Source of the DNA: Chitinimonas sp. BJYL2
GTDB taxonomy: Bacteria > Pseudomonadota > Gammaproteobacteria > Burkholderiales > Chitinimonadaceae
Direction: 5' to 3'
DNA length: 64,000 nucleotides
Assembly (NCBI RefSeq): GCF_027257935.1
Contig: NZ_JANZKW010000004.1
Location: 62,001 to 126,000 of the forward strand
Shown: positions 10,289 through 20,743 of the stretch, in pieces
How positions within the stretch are numbered: the first letter of the stretch is position 1
Layout: every line of letters starts with the position of its first letter
The notes under the pieces: model-generated
Told to the model about the DNA's origin: nothing
The model's database searches: none
What the model saw: only the letters and a program-made list of their open reading frames with translations
Position numbers and translations under genes: made by a program

Positions 10289-11482
10289 TCAGTGTGCATG
10301 GTCACGCAGCCACCCTTGAGCATGACGCCGCGCTGCCGCGTCTGCCGCGACCAGACTATCAAGTGATCGGGCGTCAAAGTCGGCAGCAACAGCCTGAAGG
10401 CTGGCAGCATTGAGCTGGGCGATGGCTGTGAATCCCAGTTGCTCATCCAGAAAAGCGGCAACAGCCACTTCATTGGCTGCGTTGAGCACCGCCGGCGCCG
10501 CACCACCCATGCGCAGGGCTTCGAACGCAAGCGCCAGACAAGGGAAGCGGGACAGATCAGGTGCCTCGAAATCCAGTCGCGCAATCTGGAACAGATCCAG
10601 CGGCGACACACCGGCATCTATACGTTCAGGCCAAGCGAGACCATAAGCAATGGGTGTACGCATGTCCGGGTTGCCCAGCTGTGCCAGCACGGACCCATCC
10701 ACATACTCCACCATGGAGTGGATCACGCTTTGCGGGTGAACGACCACGCTGATGCGCTCAGGCGGCAAATCGAACAGCCAGCGTGCCTCAATGACCTCCA
10801 GCCCTTTGTTCATGAGGCTTGCGGAGTCCACCGAAATCTTGCGCCCCATGCTCCAGTTGGGATGCTTGACGGCCTGGGCTGGCGTAACGACGGCAAGTTC
10901 CTCAGCCGACGCACAACGAAACGGGCCACCGGACGCAGTCAGCAATATCTTGCGTACGCCCTGCCCGGCCGTATCGCTGAAGGGTTGGGGCAGGCATTGG
11001 TAGATCGCGTTGTGTTCACTGTCGATAGGCAGGAGCGTCGCACCACCTTCCCGAGCCGCATCCATGAACAGGCCGCCAGCCATGACCAAGGTTTCCTTGT
11101 TGGCTAGCAACACTCGTTTGCCGGCCCGCGCGGCAGCCAGCGTCGGCCTCATCCCCGCCGCCCCGACAATAGCCGCCATGACCGCGTCGGCCTCTGGGTG
11201 GCTGGCGATGTATTCCAGCGCCTCCATACCCGCCAGAACCTCAATGCCGGTCAAGCCTGCACTAGCCAGCATCAGCTTGAACTCGACCAGCCGTCCCGGT
11301 TCCGCCAGCACGGCATACCGTGGACGATGAACCTGGCACTGGGCCAGCAACTTTTCAAGCTGACCATGCGCGCTGAGGGCAAGGACTCGGTAACGTTCTG
11401 GATGACGGGAGATAACATCCAGCGTGCTGACGCCGATGCTGCCGGTAGCGCCAAGGACGGTGATGTTCTGAACGGCAGCCAT
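10289..11482 (-). CDS. dxr: 1-deoxy-D-xylulose 5-phosphate reductoisomerase
   Basis: Dxr (IspC) makes 2-C-methylerythritol 4-phosphate with NADPH, the committed step of non-mevalonate isoprenoid synthesis. The 397-residue protein has the nucleotide-binding motif [14 protein letters not shown] near residues 9-22, then [11 protein letters not shown] and the substrate and metal site [15 protein letters not shown]. It follows cdsA after 3 bases and precedes rseP after 12. Together with uppS it feeds undecaprenyl lipid carrier synthesis. Confidence 0.97.
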   Translation of the reverse strand: MAAVQNITVLGATGSIGVSTLDVISRHPERYRVLALSAHGQLEKLLAQCQVHRPRYAVLAEPGRLVEFKLMLASAGLTGIEVLAGMEALEYIASHPEADAVMAAIVGAAGMRPTLAAARAGKRVLLANKETLVMAGGLFMDAAREGGATLLPIDSEHNAIYQCLPQPFSDTAGQGVRKILLTASGGPFRCASAEELAVVTPAQAVKHPNWSMGRKISVDSASLMNKGLEVIEARWLFDLPPERISVVVHPQSVIHSMVEYVDGSVLAQLGNPDMRTPIAYGLAWPERIDAGVSPLDLFQIARLDFEAPDLSRFPCLALAFEALRMGGAAPAVLNAANEVAVAAFLDEQLGFTAIAQLNAASLQAVAADFDARSLDSLVAADAAARRHAQGWLRDHAH

Positions 11483-11485
11483 GGG

Positions 11486-12304
11486 TCAGACCACCAAGGG
11501 TGCCAAGCCGAACAGCAAGGCCGTAGTCACAGGTACCAACGATAGCAGGCTATCGATGCGATCCAGCACACCGCCATGCCCCGGCAATAGCTGACTGCTG
11601 TCCTTGAGACCAACCTGACGCTTGAGCATCGACTCAAACAGATCGCCTATCACGCTGATGGCCGTCAATAACCACGCCAGCGGCAGCAGCAAAGGCAACG
11701 GCAACGTTGCGAACAAGGAGAGATCGGAGGCATGCAGGAAGGTGACATACACAGAAACCGCGACGATGGCCCCGGCGACACCCTCCCAAGTCTTGCCCGG
11801 ACTGATTGAAGGGGCCAGTTTGTGTTTGCCGAAGGTACGTCCAGCAAAGTAGGCCGCAATATCGGCAACCCAGGCAATAGCCAGGACTGCCAACAGAATC
11901 CAGGGACCTTGATGCATCTCGCGCATGCGGGTGACGCCAGCCAAGGCGGCGAGAAGAATCACCCAGCCAAGCAGCGCGGCGATCGGCTTGCGGGCAAGCG
12001 ACCATTTCCGCGCAAGCCACAGGGGGACAAGCAGCAGCCAGAATGGCAAAGCCAGCATATCCAGCCAGACACCCCAGCTACGACTCAGTGGCAACACCAG
12101 CCACGCGACACCCAGCACCACGAAAGTGACAATGAACACACCCGATTCAGTGCGATCCAGGCGAGAGAAACGTGCCCACTCCCAAGCACCCAGGGTAAGC
12201 GCAAATAACGCAAACATCCCCCAGCCCCAGGCAGGCGCAAAGAACAGGCAAGCGAGCACCAGCGGCAAGAGCGCCAGGGCGGTCAGGATTCGGGTTTTCA
12301 GCAT
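11486..12304 (-). CDS. cdsA: Phosphatidate cytidylyltransferase
   Basis: CdsA converts phosphatidic acid and CTP to CDP-diacylglycerol, the precursor of all phospholipids. The 272-residue integral membrane protein has about eight hydrophobic segments and the family signature near the C-terminus ([20 protein letters not shown] followed by [14 protein letters not shown]), which carries the metal-binding acidic residues. It overlaps the end of uppS by 7 bases and precedes dxr by 3, consistent with one transcript. Confidence 0.96.
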   Translation of the reverse strand: MLKTRILTALALLPLVLACLFFAPAWGWGMFALFALTLGAWEWARFSRLDRTESGVFIVTFVVLGVAWLVLPLSRSWGVWLDMLALPFWLLLVPLWLARKWSLARKPIAALLGWVILLAALAGVTRMREMHQGPWILLAVLAIAWVADIAAYFAGRTFGKHKLAPSISPGKTWEGVAGAIVAVSVYVTFLHASDLSLFATLPLPLLLPLAWLLTAISVIGDLFESMLKRQVGLKDSSQLLPGHGGVLDRIDSLLSLVPVTTALLFGLAPLVV

Positions 12305-13056
12305 GGGGAACTCAACTGCTCACTGGTGCGACCGAAGCGGCGCTCGCGCTGGCAGTAGGATGCAATAGCGGCCTCCAGCGCAGCACGATCGAAATCGGGC
12401 CAGAACAGATCGGTGAAGTACAGCTCGGTGTAGGCAAGCTGCCAAAGCAGAAAATTGGACACCCGCGCTTCGCCACCCGTACGGATGAACAGATCGGGTT
12501 CCGGGGCATAAGCCATGGCCAGATACGGGGCGAGATCATCCTCGCCATAACCGCTGGCGAGAAGTTCCGGCCGGGCGATCAACATGGCTTGCGTAGCTTG
12601 CAGGATATCCCAGCGGCCACCGTAATCGGCGGCGATGGTCAAGGTAAGGCCGGTATTGCCAGCCGTCCTCGCTTCGGCAGCCTCGATCAGGGAGACGATT
12701 TGTGGCGAAAAACGATCACGCCGACCAACCAGACGCAGGCGGATGTCGTTGCGATCGAGTTTGTCGATCTCGCGTTCCAGCGCGGCGATAAAGAGGCCCA
12801 TAAGGAAAGAGACTTCTTCTTCAGGACGTCGCCAGTTCTCGCTGGAAAAAGCGAACAGCGTCAGGTAACGCACACCCAGTTCCGAGCAGGCTTTGACCGC
12901 CTCGCGTACTGTCTCCACACCTTGCTTGTGCCCGGCGATTCGCGGCAGCAGACGCTTCTTCGCCCAGCGACCGTTGCCATCCATGATGATGGCAACGTGC
13001 GCCGGGACTTTGGCGACCTCGGGGATCTCCCGGGTCGAGCTTTTGAACAGGGCCAC
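12298..13056 (-). CDS. uppS: Undecaprenyl (isoprenyl) diphosphate synthase
   Basis: UppS performs cis-condensations of isopentenyl diphosphate onto farnesyl diphosphate to make the C55 carrier lipid for peptidoglycan and O-antigen. The 252-residue protein has [16 protein letters not shown] near residues 20-35, with Asp26 the expected catalytic residue, [15 protein letters not shown], and [24 protein letters not shown] split across the substrate-binding region near the C-terminus. It starts 10 bases after frr ends. Confidence 0.97.
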   Translation of the reverse strand: MALFKSSTREIPEVAKVPAHVAIIMDGNGRWAKKRLLPRIAGHKQGVETVREAVKACSELGVRYLTLFAFSSENWRRPEEEVSFLMGLFIAALEREIDKLDRNDIRLRLVGRRDRFSPQIVSLIEAAEARTAGNTGLTLTIAADYGGRWDILQATQAMLIARPELLASGYGEDDLAPYLAMAYAPEPDLFIRTGGEARVSNFLLWQLAYTELYFTDLFWPDFDRAALEAAIASYCQRERRFGRTSEQLSSPC

Positions 13057-13066
13057 GAAACTCGCC

Positions 13067-13624
13067 TTATACCGTCAGCAGCTCTTTTTCCTTGTCGGCA
13101 AGCTGCTTGTCGATCTCGGCAATGTACTTGTCGGTCAGCTTCTGGATATCGTCGGTAGCGCGGCGCTCTTCGTCTTCGGAGATCAGCTTGTCCTTGACTG
13201 CCTTTTTGAGCTGATCGTTGCCATCGCGACGCAGGTTGCGCACGGCCACGCGACTGTCCTCGGACTCGCTGCGCACGACCTTGATCAGGTCCTTGCGGCG
13301 CTCTTCAGTGAGCATCGGCATCGGCACGCGCACGGCATCACCCATGGCAGCCGGGTTCAGGCCTAGATCGGAATCACGGATGGCCTTCTCAACCGCACTC
13401 GACATCTTCTTCTCGTAAGGCGTCACCAGCAGTGTACGGGCATCGGCCAGACCCACGCTCGCCACCTGATTGATCGGCGTGGGGTTACCGTAGTAATCCA
13501 CGGTGATATGGTCGAGCAGGCCCGTATGGGCTCGGCCCGTACGCACTTTGGCCAGATTGGTTTTCAGATTCTCCACCGACTTTTGCATCTTCTGTTCGAT
13601 GGTTTGCTTGAGTTCAGCGATCAT
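13067..13624 (-). CDS. frr: Ribosome-recycling factor
   Basis: RRF works with EF-G to split post-termination ribosomes. The 185-residue product matches the family length and carries the conserved [23 protein letters not shown] segment (about residues 24-46, split here only in my reading), [13 protein letters not shown], and the C-terminal helical bundle [23 protein letters not shown]. It is downstream of pyrH, from which it is separated by an unusually long spacer rich in short inverted repeats. Confidence 0.97.
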   Translation of the reverse strand: MIAELKQTIEQKMQKSVENLKTNLAKVRTGRAHTGLLDHITVDYYGNPTPINQVASVGLADARTLLVTPYEKKMSSAVEKAIRDSDLGLNPAAMGDAVRVPMPMLTEERRKDLIKVVRSESEDSRVAVRNLRRDGNDQLKKAVKDKLISEDEERRATDDIQKLTDKYIAEIDKQLADKEKELLTV

Positions 13625-13912
13625 GAATCTCGCTCCTGAGTTGCTGGGTTTGTCTTGATTGGCTCCGAGTCAGGAACCCGGAACAGTATTCTGTACTCGC
13701 TTAGCGAGAGGCAAGGCTATCGAGCGAAGCGAGGTTCCCCGCCGGCGGCCGCCCGAAGTTCTTGGCGAGAACGGAGCCTGGAACTGAGCGTGCAGCGTTC
13801 GGGGGCGGAGGGGGCAGGGAATTTCAGGGACAGCCTGCCCTTCCAAATCGGCCAAAGCACCAGGCTCTGCCTGGTGAGCGCCTGCAACCTGCCCTGCCAC
13901 AACAACAAGCTG
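13625..13912. repeat. pyrH-frr spacer with several short inverted repeats
   Basis: This 288-base spacer has no convincing coding potential. It contains several hairpin-capable sequences: an 8-bp perfect stem with a 3-base loop at 13858-13876 (CACCAGGC/GCCTGGTG), GGGCAGG paired with CCTGCCC across about 15 bases just before it, CTCGC-TTA-GCGAG near 13697, and GTTCT-TGGCG-AGAAC near 13757. None has a clear T-tract in the minus direction, so they are not obvious terminators. They may be degenerate palindromic repeats or RNA-processing sites between pyrH and frr. Confidence 0.4.
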
Positions 13913-14632
13913 TCAGCAGTGTACCAGCGTGCCCTCATCCTCGCCGAGCACCACGCGCTTGAGCGCGCCGGCCTTGAAGATGCTGAACACACGGATATTC
14001 ATGTTCTGATCACGGCAGAGGGCCAGCGCAGTGGCATCCATGACCTTGAGGTTCTTGCTGATGGCTTCGTCGAAGGTCAGCTTGGAATAACGCACCGCAT
14101 CCGGGTTCTTCTTCGGATCATCGGTGTAGACACCATCCACCTTGGTGGCCTTGAGTACGATGTTGGCATTCATTTCCATGCCACGCAGGGCCGCTGCGGT
14201 ATCGGTAGTGAAGAAGGGGTTACCCGTGCCGGCCCCGAAGATGACAACCTTGCCTTCTTCGAGATACTGGATGGCTTTGGGGCGGATATAAGGTTCGGCA
14301 ACCTGCTGGATCGTCAGCGCCGACTGCACGCGGCTGACCAGCCCCTGCTGGCGCATGGCATCCTGCAAGGCCATGGCGTTCATCACCGTGGCCAGCATAC
14401 CCATGTAATCGGCCGTTGCGCGGTCCATACCTGCGGCGGCAGGGGCGACACCGCGGAAGATGTTGCCGCCGCCGATCACCACCGCGACTTCAATCCCCAT
14501 CTCGGCCACTTCCTTGATCTCGGCCACGATGCGTTCCACGGTCTGGCGATTGATCCCGTAACTATCCTCCCCCATCAGCGCTTCACCCGACAGTTTGAGG
14601 AGGATGCGTTTGTAGATGGGGGTGTGCGTCAT
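13913..14632 (-). CDS. pyrH: UMP kinase
   Basis: PyrH phosphorylates UMP to UDP with ATP. It is a bacterial-type amino-acid-kinase-fold enzyme, often hexameric and regulated by GTP and UTP. The 239-residue protein has [15 protein letters not shown] near residues 9-23, [11 protein letters not shown], the [20 protein letters not shown] nucleotide site, and [15 protein letters not shown]. It follows the tsf terminator, so it either depends on read-through or has a promoter in the 137-base gap upstream. Confidence 0.97.
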   Translation of the reverse strand: MTHTPIYKRILLKLSGEALMGEDSYGINRQTVERIVAEIKEVAEMGIEVAVVIGGGNIFRGVAPAAAGMDRATADYMGMLATVMNAMALQDAMRQQGLVSRVQSALTIQQVAEPYIRPKAIQYLEEGKVVIFGAGTGNPFFTTDTAAALRGMEMNANIVLKATKVDGVYTDDPKKNPDAVRYSKLTFDEAISKNLKVMDATALALCRDQNMNIRVFSIFKAGALKRVVLGEDEGTLVHC

Positions 14633-14714
14633 GGGGTCACCTTTGTGTGGGAAAACAAATCGATTCTTTGTAGCAGCCCGGCAGGGGAAAGTTCACCCGA
14701 TTCGGACCCTACTT

Positions 14715-14748
14715 GCAAAACAACCGCCCGGGTTTCCCCGGACGGTTG
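14715..14748 (-). terminator. Intrinsic terminator downstream of tsf
   Basis: On the minus strand a stem CAACCG(T)CCGGGG pairs with CCCGGGCGGTTG across an AAA loop (14721-14748), followed by TTTT (14717-14720). It lies 22 bases after the tsf stop and should end the rpsB-tsf transcript. Confidence 0.8.
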
Positions 14749-14769
14749 CATGGGTCTTGCAGGTAATGC

Positions 14770-15642
14770 TTAAACCTTGGCAGCGGCAGCCACTTCAGCA
14801 GCGAAGTCGACAACCTTCTTCTCGATGCCTTCGCCGACCACGTACATCACGAACGACTTCACCGAAGCGTTGTTGGCCTTCAGCAGCTGTTCGATGGTCT
14901 GCTTGTCGTCCTTCACGAACGGCTGGCTCAGCAGGGTGACTTCCTTCAGGAACTTCTGCACGGTACCTTCAGCGATCTTTTCCCACATGGCTTCCGGCTT
15001 GCCGGCTTCCTTGGCGCGCTCAATGGCCACGCGGCGTTCGGTTTCGATCAGTTCGGCATCCACACCCGACGCATCCAGGCTCTTGGGCTTGGAGGCAGCG
15101 ATGTGCATGGCAATGTCCTTGCCCATGACTTCATTGCCGCCAGTGTAATCAACCAGCACGCCAATCTTGGAACCGTGCAGGTAGGTAGCCAGATTGCCGG
15201 CGGTTTCAATGCGGGTGAAGCGACGCACATTTATGTTCTCGCCCAACTTGGCAATGATGGCCTTGCGCAGTTCTTCAACGGTTTCGCCCGAGGCGGTCTT
15301 GACGGCGCCCAGCGCTTCCACATCAGCAGGGTTGCCGGTCACGATGGCTTCGGCAGCGGCAGCGGCGAAAGCCAGGAAGCCGGCGTCCTTGCCCACGAAG
15401 TCAGTTTCGCAGTTGATTTCAGCCAGAGCAGCCACATTGCCCTTCACGAAAGCAGCCACAGTGCCTTCAGCGGCGGTACGGCCAGCCACCTTGGAAGCCT
15501 TGTTGCCGCTCTTGATACGCAGGGCTTCTTCAGCAGCCTTGATGTCGCCATTGGCTTCAACCAGGGCCTTCTTGCAATCCATCATGCCCAGGCCGGTCAT
15601 TTCGCGCAGCTCGGCGACCATCTTTGCGGTGATTTCTGCCAT
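14770..15642 (-). CDS. tsf: Elongation factor Ts
   Basis: EF-Ts is the guanine-nucleotide exchange factor for EF-Tu. The 290-residue protein begins [27 protein letters not shown], shown here in its UBA-like N-terminal domain, and contains the diagnostic [11 protein letters not shown] and the [22 protein letters not shown] region of the core. It is paired with rpsB upstream, with a strong hairpin between the two and a terminator after it. Confidence 0.98.
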   Translation of the reverse strand: MAEITAKMVAELREMTGLGMMDCKKALVEANGDIKAAEEALRIKSGNKASKVAGRTAAEGTVAAFVKGNVAALAEINCETDFVGKDAGFLAFAAAAAEAIVTGNPADVEALGAVKTASGETVEELRKAIIAKLGENINVRRFTRIETAGNLATYLHGSKIGVLVDYTGGNEVMGKDIAMHIAASKPKSLDASGVDAELIETERRVAIERAKEAGKPEAMWEKIAEGTVQKFLKEVTLLSQPFVKDDKQTIEQLLKANNASVKSFVMYVVGEGIEKKVVDFAAEVAAAAKV

Positions 15643-15690
15643 GTTCGTACTCCTTGATCGTTCAGTATTCGGGATTCGGTAATCTGGGTA

Positions 15691-15719
15691 GCAAAAAGGG
15701 GCGAGACGCCCCTTTTTGC
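15691..15719 (-). terminator. Hairpin between rpsB and tsf (terminator or attenuator)
   Basis: A 13-bp perfect inverted repeat (GCAAAAAGGGGCG, loop AGA, CGCCCCTTTTTGC) lies between the rpsB stop and the tsf start. On the minus transcript it reads as a GC-rich stem closing into a T-tract, so it could partly terminate rpsB transcription and set the rpsB:tsf ratio. It is symmetric and could act in both directions. Confidence 0.7.
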
Positions 15720-15740
15720 TTGCTGTCTGTGACCGGGCGA

Positions 15741-16463
15741 TTAAGCAGCCTGGGTCTCGCTGCCAGCGGCGATGATTTCCTGGATAGCCAGAGCACGGCC
15801 TTCGAGGATCGCGTCGGCCACGCCACGGGCGTAAAGACGGATGGCACGGGCCGAGTCATCGTTACCCGGGATCACGTAGTCGATGCCTTCGGGCGAGTTA
15901 TTGGTGTCAACCACACCGATGACGGGGATGCCGAGCTTCTGGGCTTCGACAATGGCACCCTTCTGGTAGCCAACGTCGATCACGAAGATGGCGTCCGGCA
16001 GGCCGTTCATGTCCTTGATGCCGCCCAGCGAGGTTTCGAGCTTTTCGACTTCGCGGGTCAGCAGCAGCAGTTCTTTCTTGGACAGGCCGTTGTTGGCATC
16101 AGCCAAGGTAACTTGCAGTTCGTTGAGGCGCTTGATCGACTGCTTGACCGTCTTGTAGTTGGTCAGCATGCCGCCGAGCCAGCGGTGATCAACGAACGGG
16201 GCGCCAGCGCGCAGGGCTTCTTCGCGAACGATTTCGCGGGCCTGACGCTTGGTACCGACGAACATCACGGTGCCCTTGTTGGCGGTGAGGCGACGCACGT
16301 AGGTCAGTGCGCTCTCGAACAGCGGCAGGGTCTTTTCGAGGTTGACGATGTGAATCTTGTTACGCTGACCAAAGATGTACTGAGCCATCTTCGGGTTCCA
16401 GTAACGGGTCTGGTGGCCAAAGTGCACACCAGCTTCGAGCATATCGCGCATGCTAACGGACAT
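15741..16463 (-). CDS. rpsB: 30S ribosomal protein S2
   Basis: S2 is a 30S subunit protein needed for S1 docking. The 240-residue product starts [20 protein letters not shown] and has [20 protein letters not shown], split across the conserved first third, [12 protein letters not shown] and the [15 protein letters not shown] signature, with [21 protein letters not shown] late in the sequence. It follows a GGAG site 7 bases before the ATG. The 86-base upstream gap could hold its promoter and autoregulatory leader, but I could not fix -10/-35 elements. Confidence 0.98.
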   Translation of the reverse strand: MSVSMRDMLEAGVHFGHQTRYWNPKMAQYIFGQRNKIHIVNLEKTLPLFESALTYVRRLTANKGTVMFVGTKRQAREIVREEALRAGAPFVDHRWLGGMLTNYKTVKQSIKRLNELQVTLADANNGLSKKELLLLTREVEKLETSLGGIKDMNGLPDAIFVIDVGYQKGAIVEAQKLGIPVIGVVDTNNSPEGIDYVIPGNDDSARAIRLYARGVADAILEGRALAIQEIIAAGSETQAA

Positions 16464-16549
16464 AGTAAAACTCCAATGCGAGGGTTAGGGTCTTACCGCC
16501 CGCAGCTTGACACGTCGTTGACGCACCCTGGCTGCCGCAGGCGGGAGAT

Positions 16550-17398
16550 TCACTTCCCGGATCTGGGAAGCCCGCGATTATAGGCACATACTGCCTTTTC
16601 GCTCAAGTCCCGCACCGCATTGCACACGTCGTCCGCGCGTGCGCGCAGCATTGCTGCTTCGGGACTCCCCCGTCTGTCCGCCAGTTCTGCCAACAGGGCC
16701 AGATCCTGCGCAATCGCAGCCGAGCGGGCCTGTATCCGATCCTGCGTCAGCGCCGCATTGAGCGCCGCCTCAGCGGCATGCCAGTCACCTGTCTGCATGG
16801 CCGCCTCTCCGATCAAACGCTGTGCGTTTGCCGCCTCCATGGAACTCAGGCCAGGTGATACGAGAGCCCGCGCAGCCAGTTGGCGAGCAGCCTGCCAATC
16901 GCCCTGATCCGCAGCAAGTCGGGCGCGCAGATTCAGCACAGCGCCCTGCAGCGCAGGCTCAATCCCCGCCATCGAATCCATTGCATCGAGATGCTGCGCA
17001 GCCAAGGCAGCGTCTTTGGCCGCCGCGGCCAACAGTGCCAGTTGATAGCGGGCTTCGGCCTGAACGGGCGGGACATAGCGGCTCGACCCGAGCAAGCGGG
17101 TCAGGCGGGCAATGGCTTCTGTTTTCTGGCCCAGCTGCACCAACGCCTGGGCCTCCCCCAGTGTTGCCCGTCCCGCAGCGGTCCAGTCATCCAGCGAGGC
17201 ATGGCGCTGCGCGGCTTCCTGCCAGTTCTTGCTCGCCACCTGCCAGTTACCGCGTGTAGCGGCCCCTACAGCAGCCCGGGTCAGCAACTGCGCCTGCAGA
17301 CGTTCAGCAGGTTCAACCGCCTTGGTCCCGGCACAGCCCGACAGTGTCCCCATCAGTGCGGCCACCAGCATGATCATGAGTCCCGGTCGCAAGTTCAT
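16550..17398 (-). CDS. TPR-like outer-membrane lipoprotein of the MCE operon
   Basis: The 282-residue product has a lipoprotein signal with lipobox LSGC (Cys22, MNLRPGLMIMLVAALMGTLS before it). The rest is almost entirely alanine-rich helices in pairs (for example NWQVASKNWQEAAQRHASLD and DWQAARQLAARALVSPGLSS), which looks like degenerate tetratricopeptide repeats. Its ATG overlaps the stop of the MlaD-type gene, so it is translationally coupled to that operon. In similar MCE operons this last position often holds an ABC-transport auxiliary lipoprotein (PqiC-like); I do not see that domain here. Role in lipid transport is inferred from context only. Confidence 0.65.
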   Translation of the reverse strand: MNLRPGLMIMLVAALMGTLSGCAGTKAVEPAERLQAQLLTRAAVGAATRGNWQVASKNWQEAAQRHASLDDWTAAGRATLGEAQALVQLGQKTEAIARLTRLLGSSRYVPPVQAEARYQLALLAAAAKDAALAAQHLDAMDSMAGIEPALQGAVLNLRARLAADQGDWQAARQLAARALVSPGLSSMEAANAQRLIGEAAMQTGDWHAAEAALNAALTQDRIQARSAAIAQDLALLAELADRRGSPEAAMLRARADDVCNAVRDLSEKAVCAYNRGLPRSGK

Positions 17399-18351
17399 GG
17401 TGTCAGCCCCTGACTATCGCTGCGAGGAAGTTGTTCTGGTGCAGGCGAGATCAGACGATTCAACGGCCAGGCGCCCGTTACGGCATCCACCGCCTGATTC
17501 CCCTTGCGCGTCAGCTGGTGACCTTCATGCGCCAAGCCGACGATGTCGGGTCCGCTTTGTTCAAGCACCTTGCGCGCAATGCCGGCCATGGATTCCACGT
17601 GCCCCAGGGTCTGGTCCGTCTTGTCGAGCAGTGTGGGTAGACGGCTCTCCAGCAGACGCAACGATGCATCCGCGCTTTCCAGTGCCTGGCGTGTGTTAGC
17701 CAGCGTAGCGGGTACCTCGTTGGCGGCCAGATGGTTGACGCTGTCCAGCGCCTGATCCAGCTTGCTTCGGGTATCCGACAGGCCCGCTGAGAACTGGCGC
17801 AGATTGACCAGTGTCTGGTGCAGGTCACCTTCAGGGTTGTTGATACGCTGAATCAGCCTTTCGACCTCGACCAGCGTTGGCATGGCGCGATCACGAACCT
17901 CACGGAGGATCTCATCCATGCTCTTGGCCGGGATGAATTCGAGTTCGGCATTCCGGTCAACCGGGGGAAAGCGGGGATTACCGATACCCACATCGATATA
18001 CCCGTCCCCGATCAGGCCATCCTTGGCCACACGGCCCACCGAATCGGACTTGATCCATTTGAGATGACGATCCTCGACCATCACGGCGATCCGCACGCGT
18101 CCACGCTCATCCAGTTTGAGATCCGTTACGTCTCCGATCTTGAATCCGGAGAACTTGACCGCCATACCCAGTCGCAAGTCGTTGCCGCTATCGCTGATAA
18201 ACGTCAGGGGCGTCTTGGCCTCGAAATATCCTTGGCGCCATGCAAAGAACACAATGACCAAGGCCGCACCTGCCAGCGCAGTCAGGACAAACAGGGCAAG
18301 CTTCCACGGCAGTGCCCTGAAGCGGGGATCGTCGTCACGCAATAGCGGCAT
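17395..18351 (-). CDS. MlaD/MCE-family substrate-binding protein
   Basis: MCE proteins form periplasmic hexamers that carry lipids between the inner and outer membranes. The ATG at 18351 gives 318 residues: one N-terminal membrane anchor (about residues 16-36), then a single MCE domain (KTPLTFISDSGNDLRLGMAVKFSGFKIG is its start, within residues 43-75; the core continues to about residue 140), then a long helical tail from about residue 150 with a coiled-coil look. The longer helical tail than Mla's MlaD resembles other single-MCE subunits. It overlaps the upstream ATPase-like gene by 17 bases and the downstream lipoprotein gene by 4. Confidence 0.85.
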   Translation of the reverse strand: MPLLRDDDPRFRALPWKLALFVLTALAGAALVIVFFAWRQGYFEAKTPLTFISDSGNDLRLGMAVKFSGFKIGDVTDLKLDERGRVRIAVMVEDRHLKWIKSDSVGRVAKDGLIGDGYIDVGIGNPRFPPVDRNAELEFIPAKSMDEILREVRDRAMPTLVEVERLIQRINNPEGDLHQTLVNLRQFSAGLSDTRSKLDQALDSVNHLAANEVPATLANTRQALESADASLRLLESRLPTLLDKTDQTLGHVESMAGIARKVLEQSGPDIVGLAHEGHQLTRKGNQAVDAVTGAWPLNRLISPAPEQLPRSDSQGLTP

Positions 18352-18898
18352 CGGCCGGCTCCTTGGCAGGGTTGATACGCCAGATCGCGGCTGGACGCTG
18401 CGGCCCAAGCGCGATCCACGCAGCGTGAGGGCAATGCTTACCTAATGCATCGACATAGCTGCCGGCTTCAGTGTCATCCGCCATCTGCAACCATTCGGTT
18501 TCGATCAGGATCATTTCGGGCGCTGCCATCAGTGTGCGCAACATCAGCGCTTGGCGTCGCTGACGCGGGGTGAGCATGGCGACCGTAGCCCGGCTGAGCA
18601 TGGCTCGTTCAGACTGGTCGATCTGCAAGTCGTCCAGAAAGCCCTGGAAACGTTGCTCCTCTTGGACCAGGCTGCGCGACTGGAAATAGGCGGCGGGTAA
18701 CAGGCAGTTCTCCCAGACACGCAGGTTGGCGACAAGCCCCCCCTGCCCTGGCAGCCAGCCGTGTGGTCCGGCACGCTGTCGGTTCAGCGCGGCAAAGGCG
18801 TCAAGGCGTGCAGCGCCACTGGTGGCATGCCACAGACGCACGCCCGGATAAACAGACAACACCCCGTCATGGAGTGTCAATTCGGCAAACCAGTTCAT
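18335..18898 (-). CDS. Degenerate ABC-transporter ATPase (MlaF-like position)
   Basis: This 187-residue protein occupies the ATPase position between the MlaE-type permease and the MlaD-type gene, with ATGA coupling to the permease. It aligns by eye to ABC ATPases: the Q-loop region survives (GWLPGQGGLVANLRVWENCL, residues about 46-65), as does the helix after the signature (RQRRQALMLRTLMAAPEMIL). The Walker A position reads ATSGAARL, where the family has GxSGxGKS, so the lysine is Arg. The signature reads LTPRQ instead of LSGGQ, and the Walker B end is LIETEW in place of LLDEP. No H-loop His is clear. It is also shorter than the usual 260 residues. ATP hydrolysis seems unlikely; the protein may be structural or regulatory. 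Confidence 0.7.
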   Translation of the reverse strand: MNWFAELTLHDGVLSVYPGVRLWHATSGAARLDAFAALNRQRAGPHGWLPGQGGLVANLRVWENCLLPAAYFQSRSLVQEEQRFQGFLDDLQIDQSERAMLSRATVAMLTPRQRRQALMLRTLMAAPEMILIETEWLQMADDTEAGSYVDALGKHCPHAAWIALGPQRPAAIWRINPAKEPADAAIA

Positions 18899-19602
18899 AG
18901 CTGCCCCAAGAGGATGAACGCAAGATCCACCATGAACACTGCCAACAAAGCACGGATAACCGCACTGGATGCGGCAATGGGTACATCGTTTCCCGTGCTG
19001 CCACCACGCAGGCCCCGCGCACAGGCAACCGTCGCAATCACGGAGCCCAGCACCACGCACTTGCTAAGACAAAGCAGCCATACCGATGCCGGCAAGGACT
19101 GGGACAGTCGGCCCAGCTCGTTGAGCCAGTTGAAGCCTGCCACGCCGAGCGCACCCGTCAGCAGGGTAATGACTGCAAAGTAGAAACCGAGTGCCGTGGT
19201 GGCAAACATCATCCCCAGCACCCGCGGCATGATCAGATAGGGCACCCGGTCAATGCCCATGCGTTCCAGCGCCGTGAGCTCACCATTCAACCGCATCAGC
19301 GCGAGTTCACTGGCCATGGCAGAACTGGAGCGAGCGGTCAGCATGATGGCTGTGAGCAAGGGGGCCAGCTCGGTCAGCGTAATCCCGGCTAGCAGACTGA
19401 GACTGCCCTCGCCACTCTGGCCGATCTGATAGTGCAGCTGACCGACCACGATGGCACCCACGGCAATCGCAATGAACAGCATCAGCGGGAATGCCTGTAT
19501 GCCGGAAAAGTAGATCTGCTTCATGAGCACACGCCGCACCGGCCAGCGGCGCAACGCACCAAGATGCAGAAAAACCTGGAGATATAGCCGCAATACGCTC
19601 AT
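18895..19602 (-). CDS. MlaE-family ABC transporter permease
   Basis: The 235-residue inner-membrane protein has the MlaE family pattern: an N-terminal amphipathic interface segment, KQIYFSGIQAFPLMLFIAIAVGA, LGQLHYQIG-like helix, ELAPLLTAIMLTARSSSAMASELALMRLNGELTALERMGID, in which the coupling-helix region of MlaE is recognisable, and YLIMPRVLGMMFATTALGFYF. It is the first gene of a four-gene operon (permease, ATPase-like, MCE protein, lipoprotein) transcribed away from trxB. By family it should form the membrane part of a lipid transporter. Residues that in active systems contact the ATPase (AL-E-MG-D) are retained. Confidence 0.85.
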   Translation of the reverse strand: MSVLRLYLQVFLHLGALRRWPVRRVLMKQIYFSGIQAFPLMLFIAIAVGAIVVGQLHYQIGQSGEGSLSLLAGITLTELAPLLTAIMLTARSSSAMASELALMRLNGELTALERMGIDRVPYLIMPRVLGMMFATTALGFYFAVITLLTGALGVAGFNWLNELGRLSQSLPASVWLLCLSKCVVLGSVIATVACARGLRGGSTGNDVPIAASSAVIRALLAVFMVDLAFILLGQL

Positions 19603-19643
19603 GCCTTCACCATAAACTGTCAGCCACCTATCGGGCGTATTGA

Positions 19644-20675
<1,032 letters not shown>

Positions 20676-20694
20676 TCTCCATCGGCACTCGGAC

Positions 20695-20719
20695 AAAGCC
20701 GCCTCCGGGCGGCTTTTTT
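20695..20719 (+). terminator. Intrinsic terminator of trxB
   Basis: AAAGCCGCC pairs with GGCGGCTTT across TCCG, followed by further T residues up to 20719. It begins 20 bases after the trxB stop, just before the Smr-domain gene. Confidence 0.85.
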
Positions 20720-20743
20720 CGTGCACGCGATAGAATCGCCATC

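Noticed and set aside
13655-14773. Plus-strand open frame of 372 codons over pyrH
   Set aside because: It is the antisense shadow of pyrH and its spacer; the minus frame has all UMP kinase motifs.
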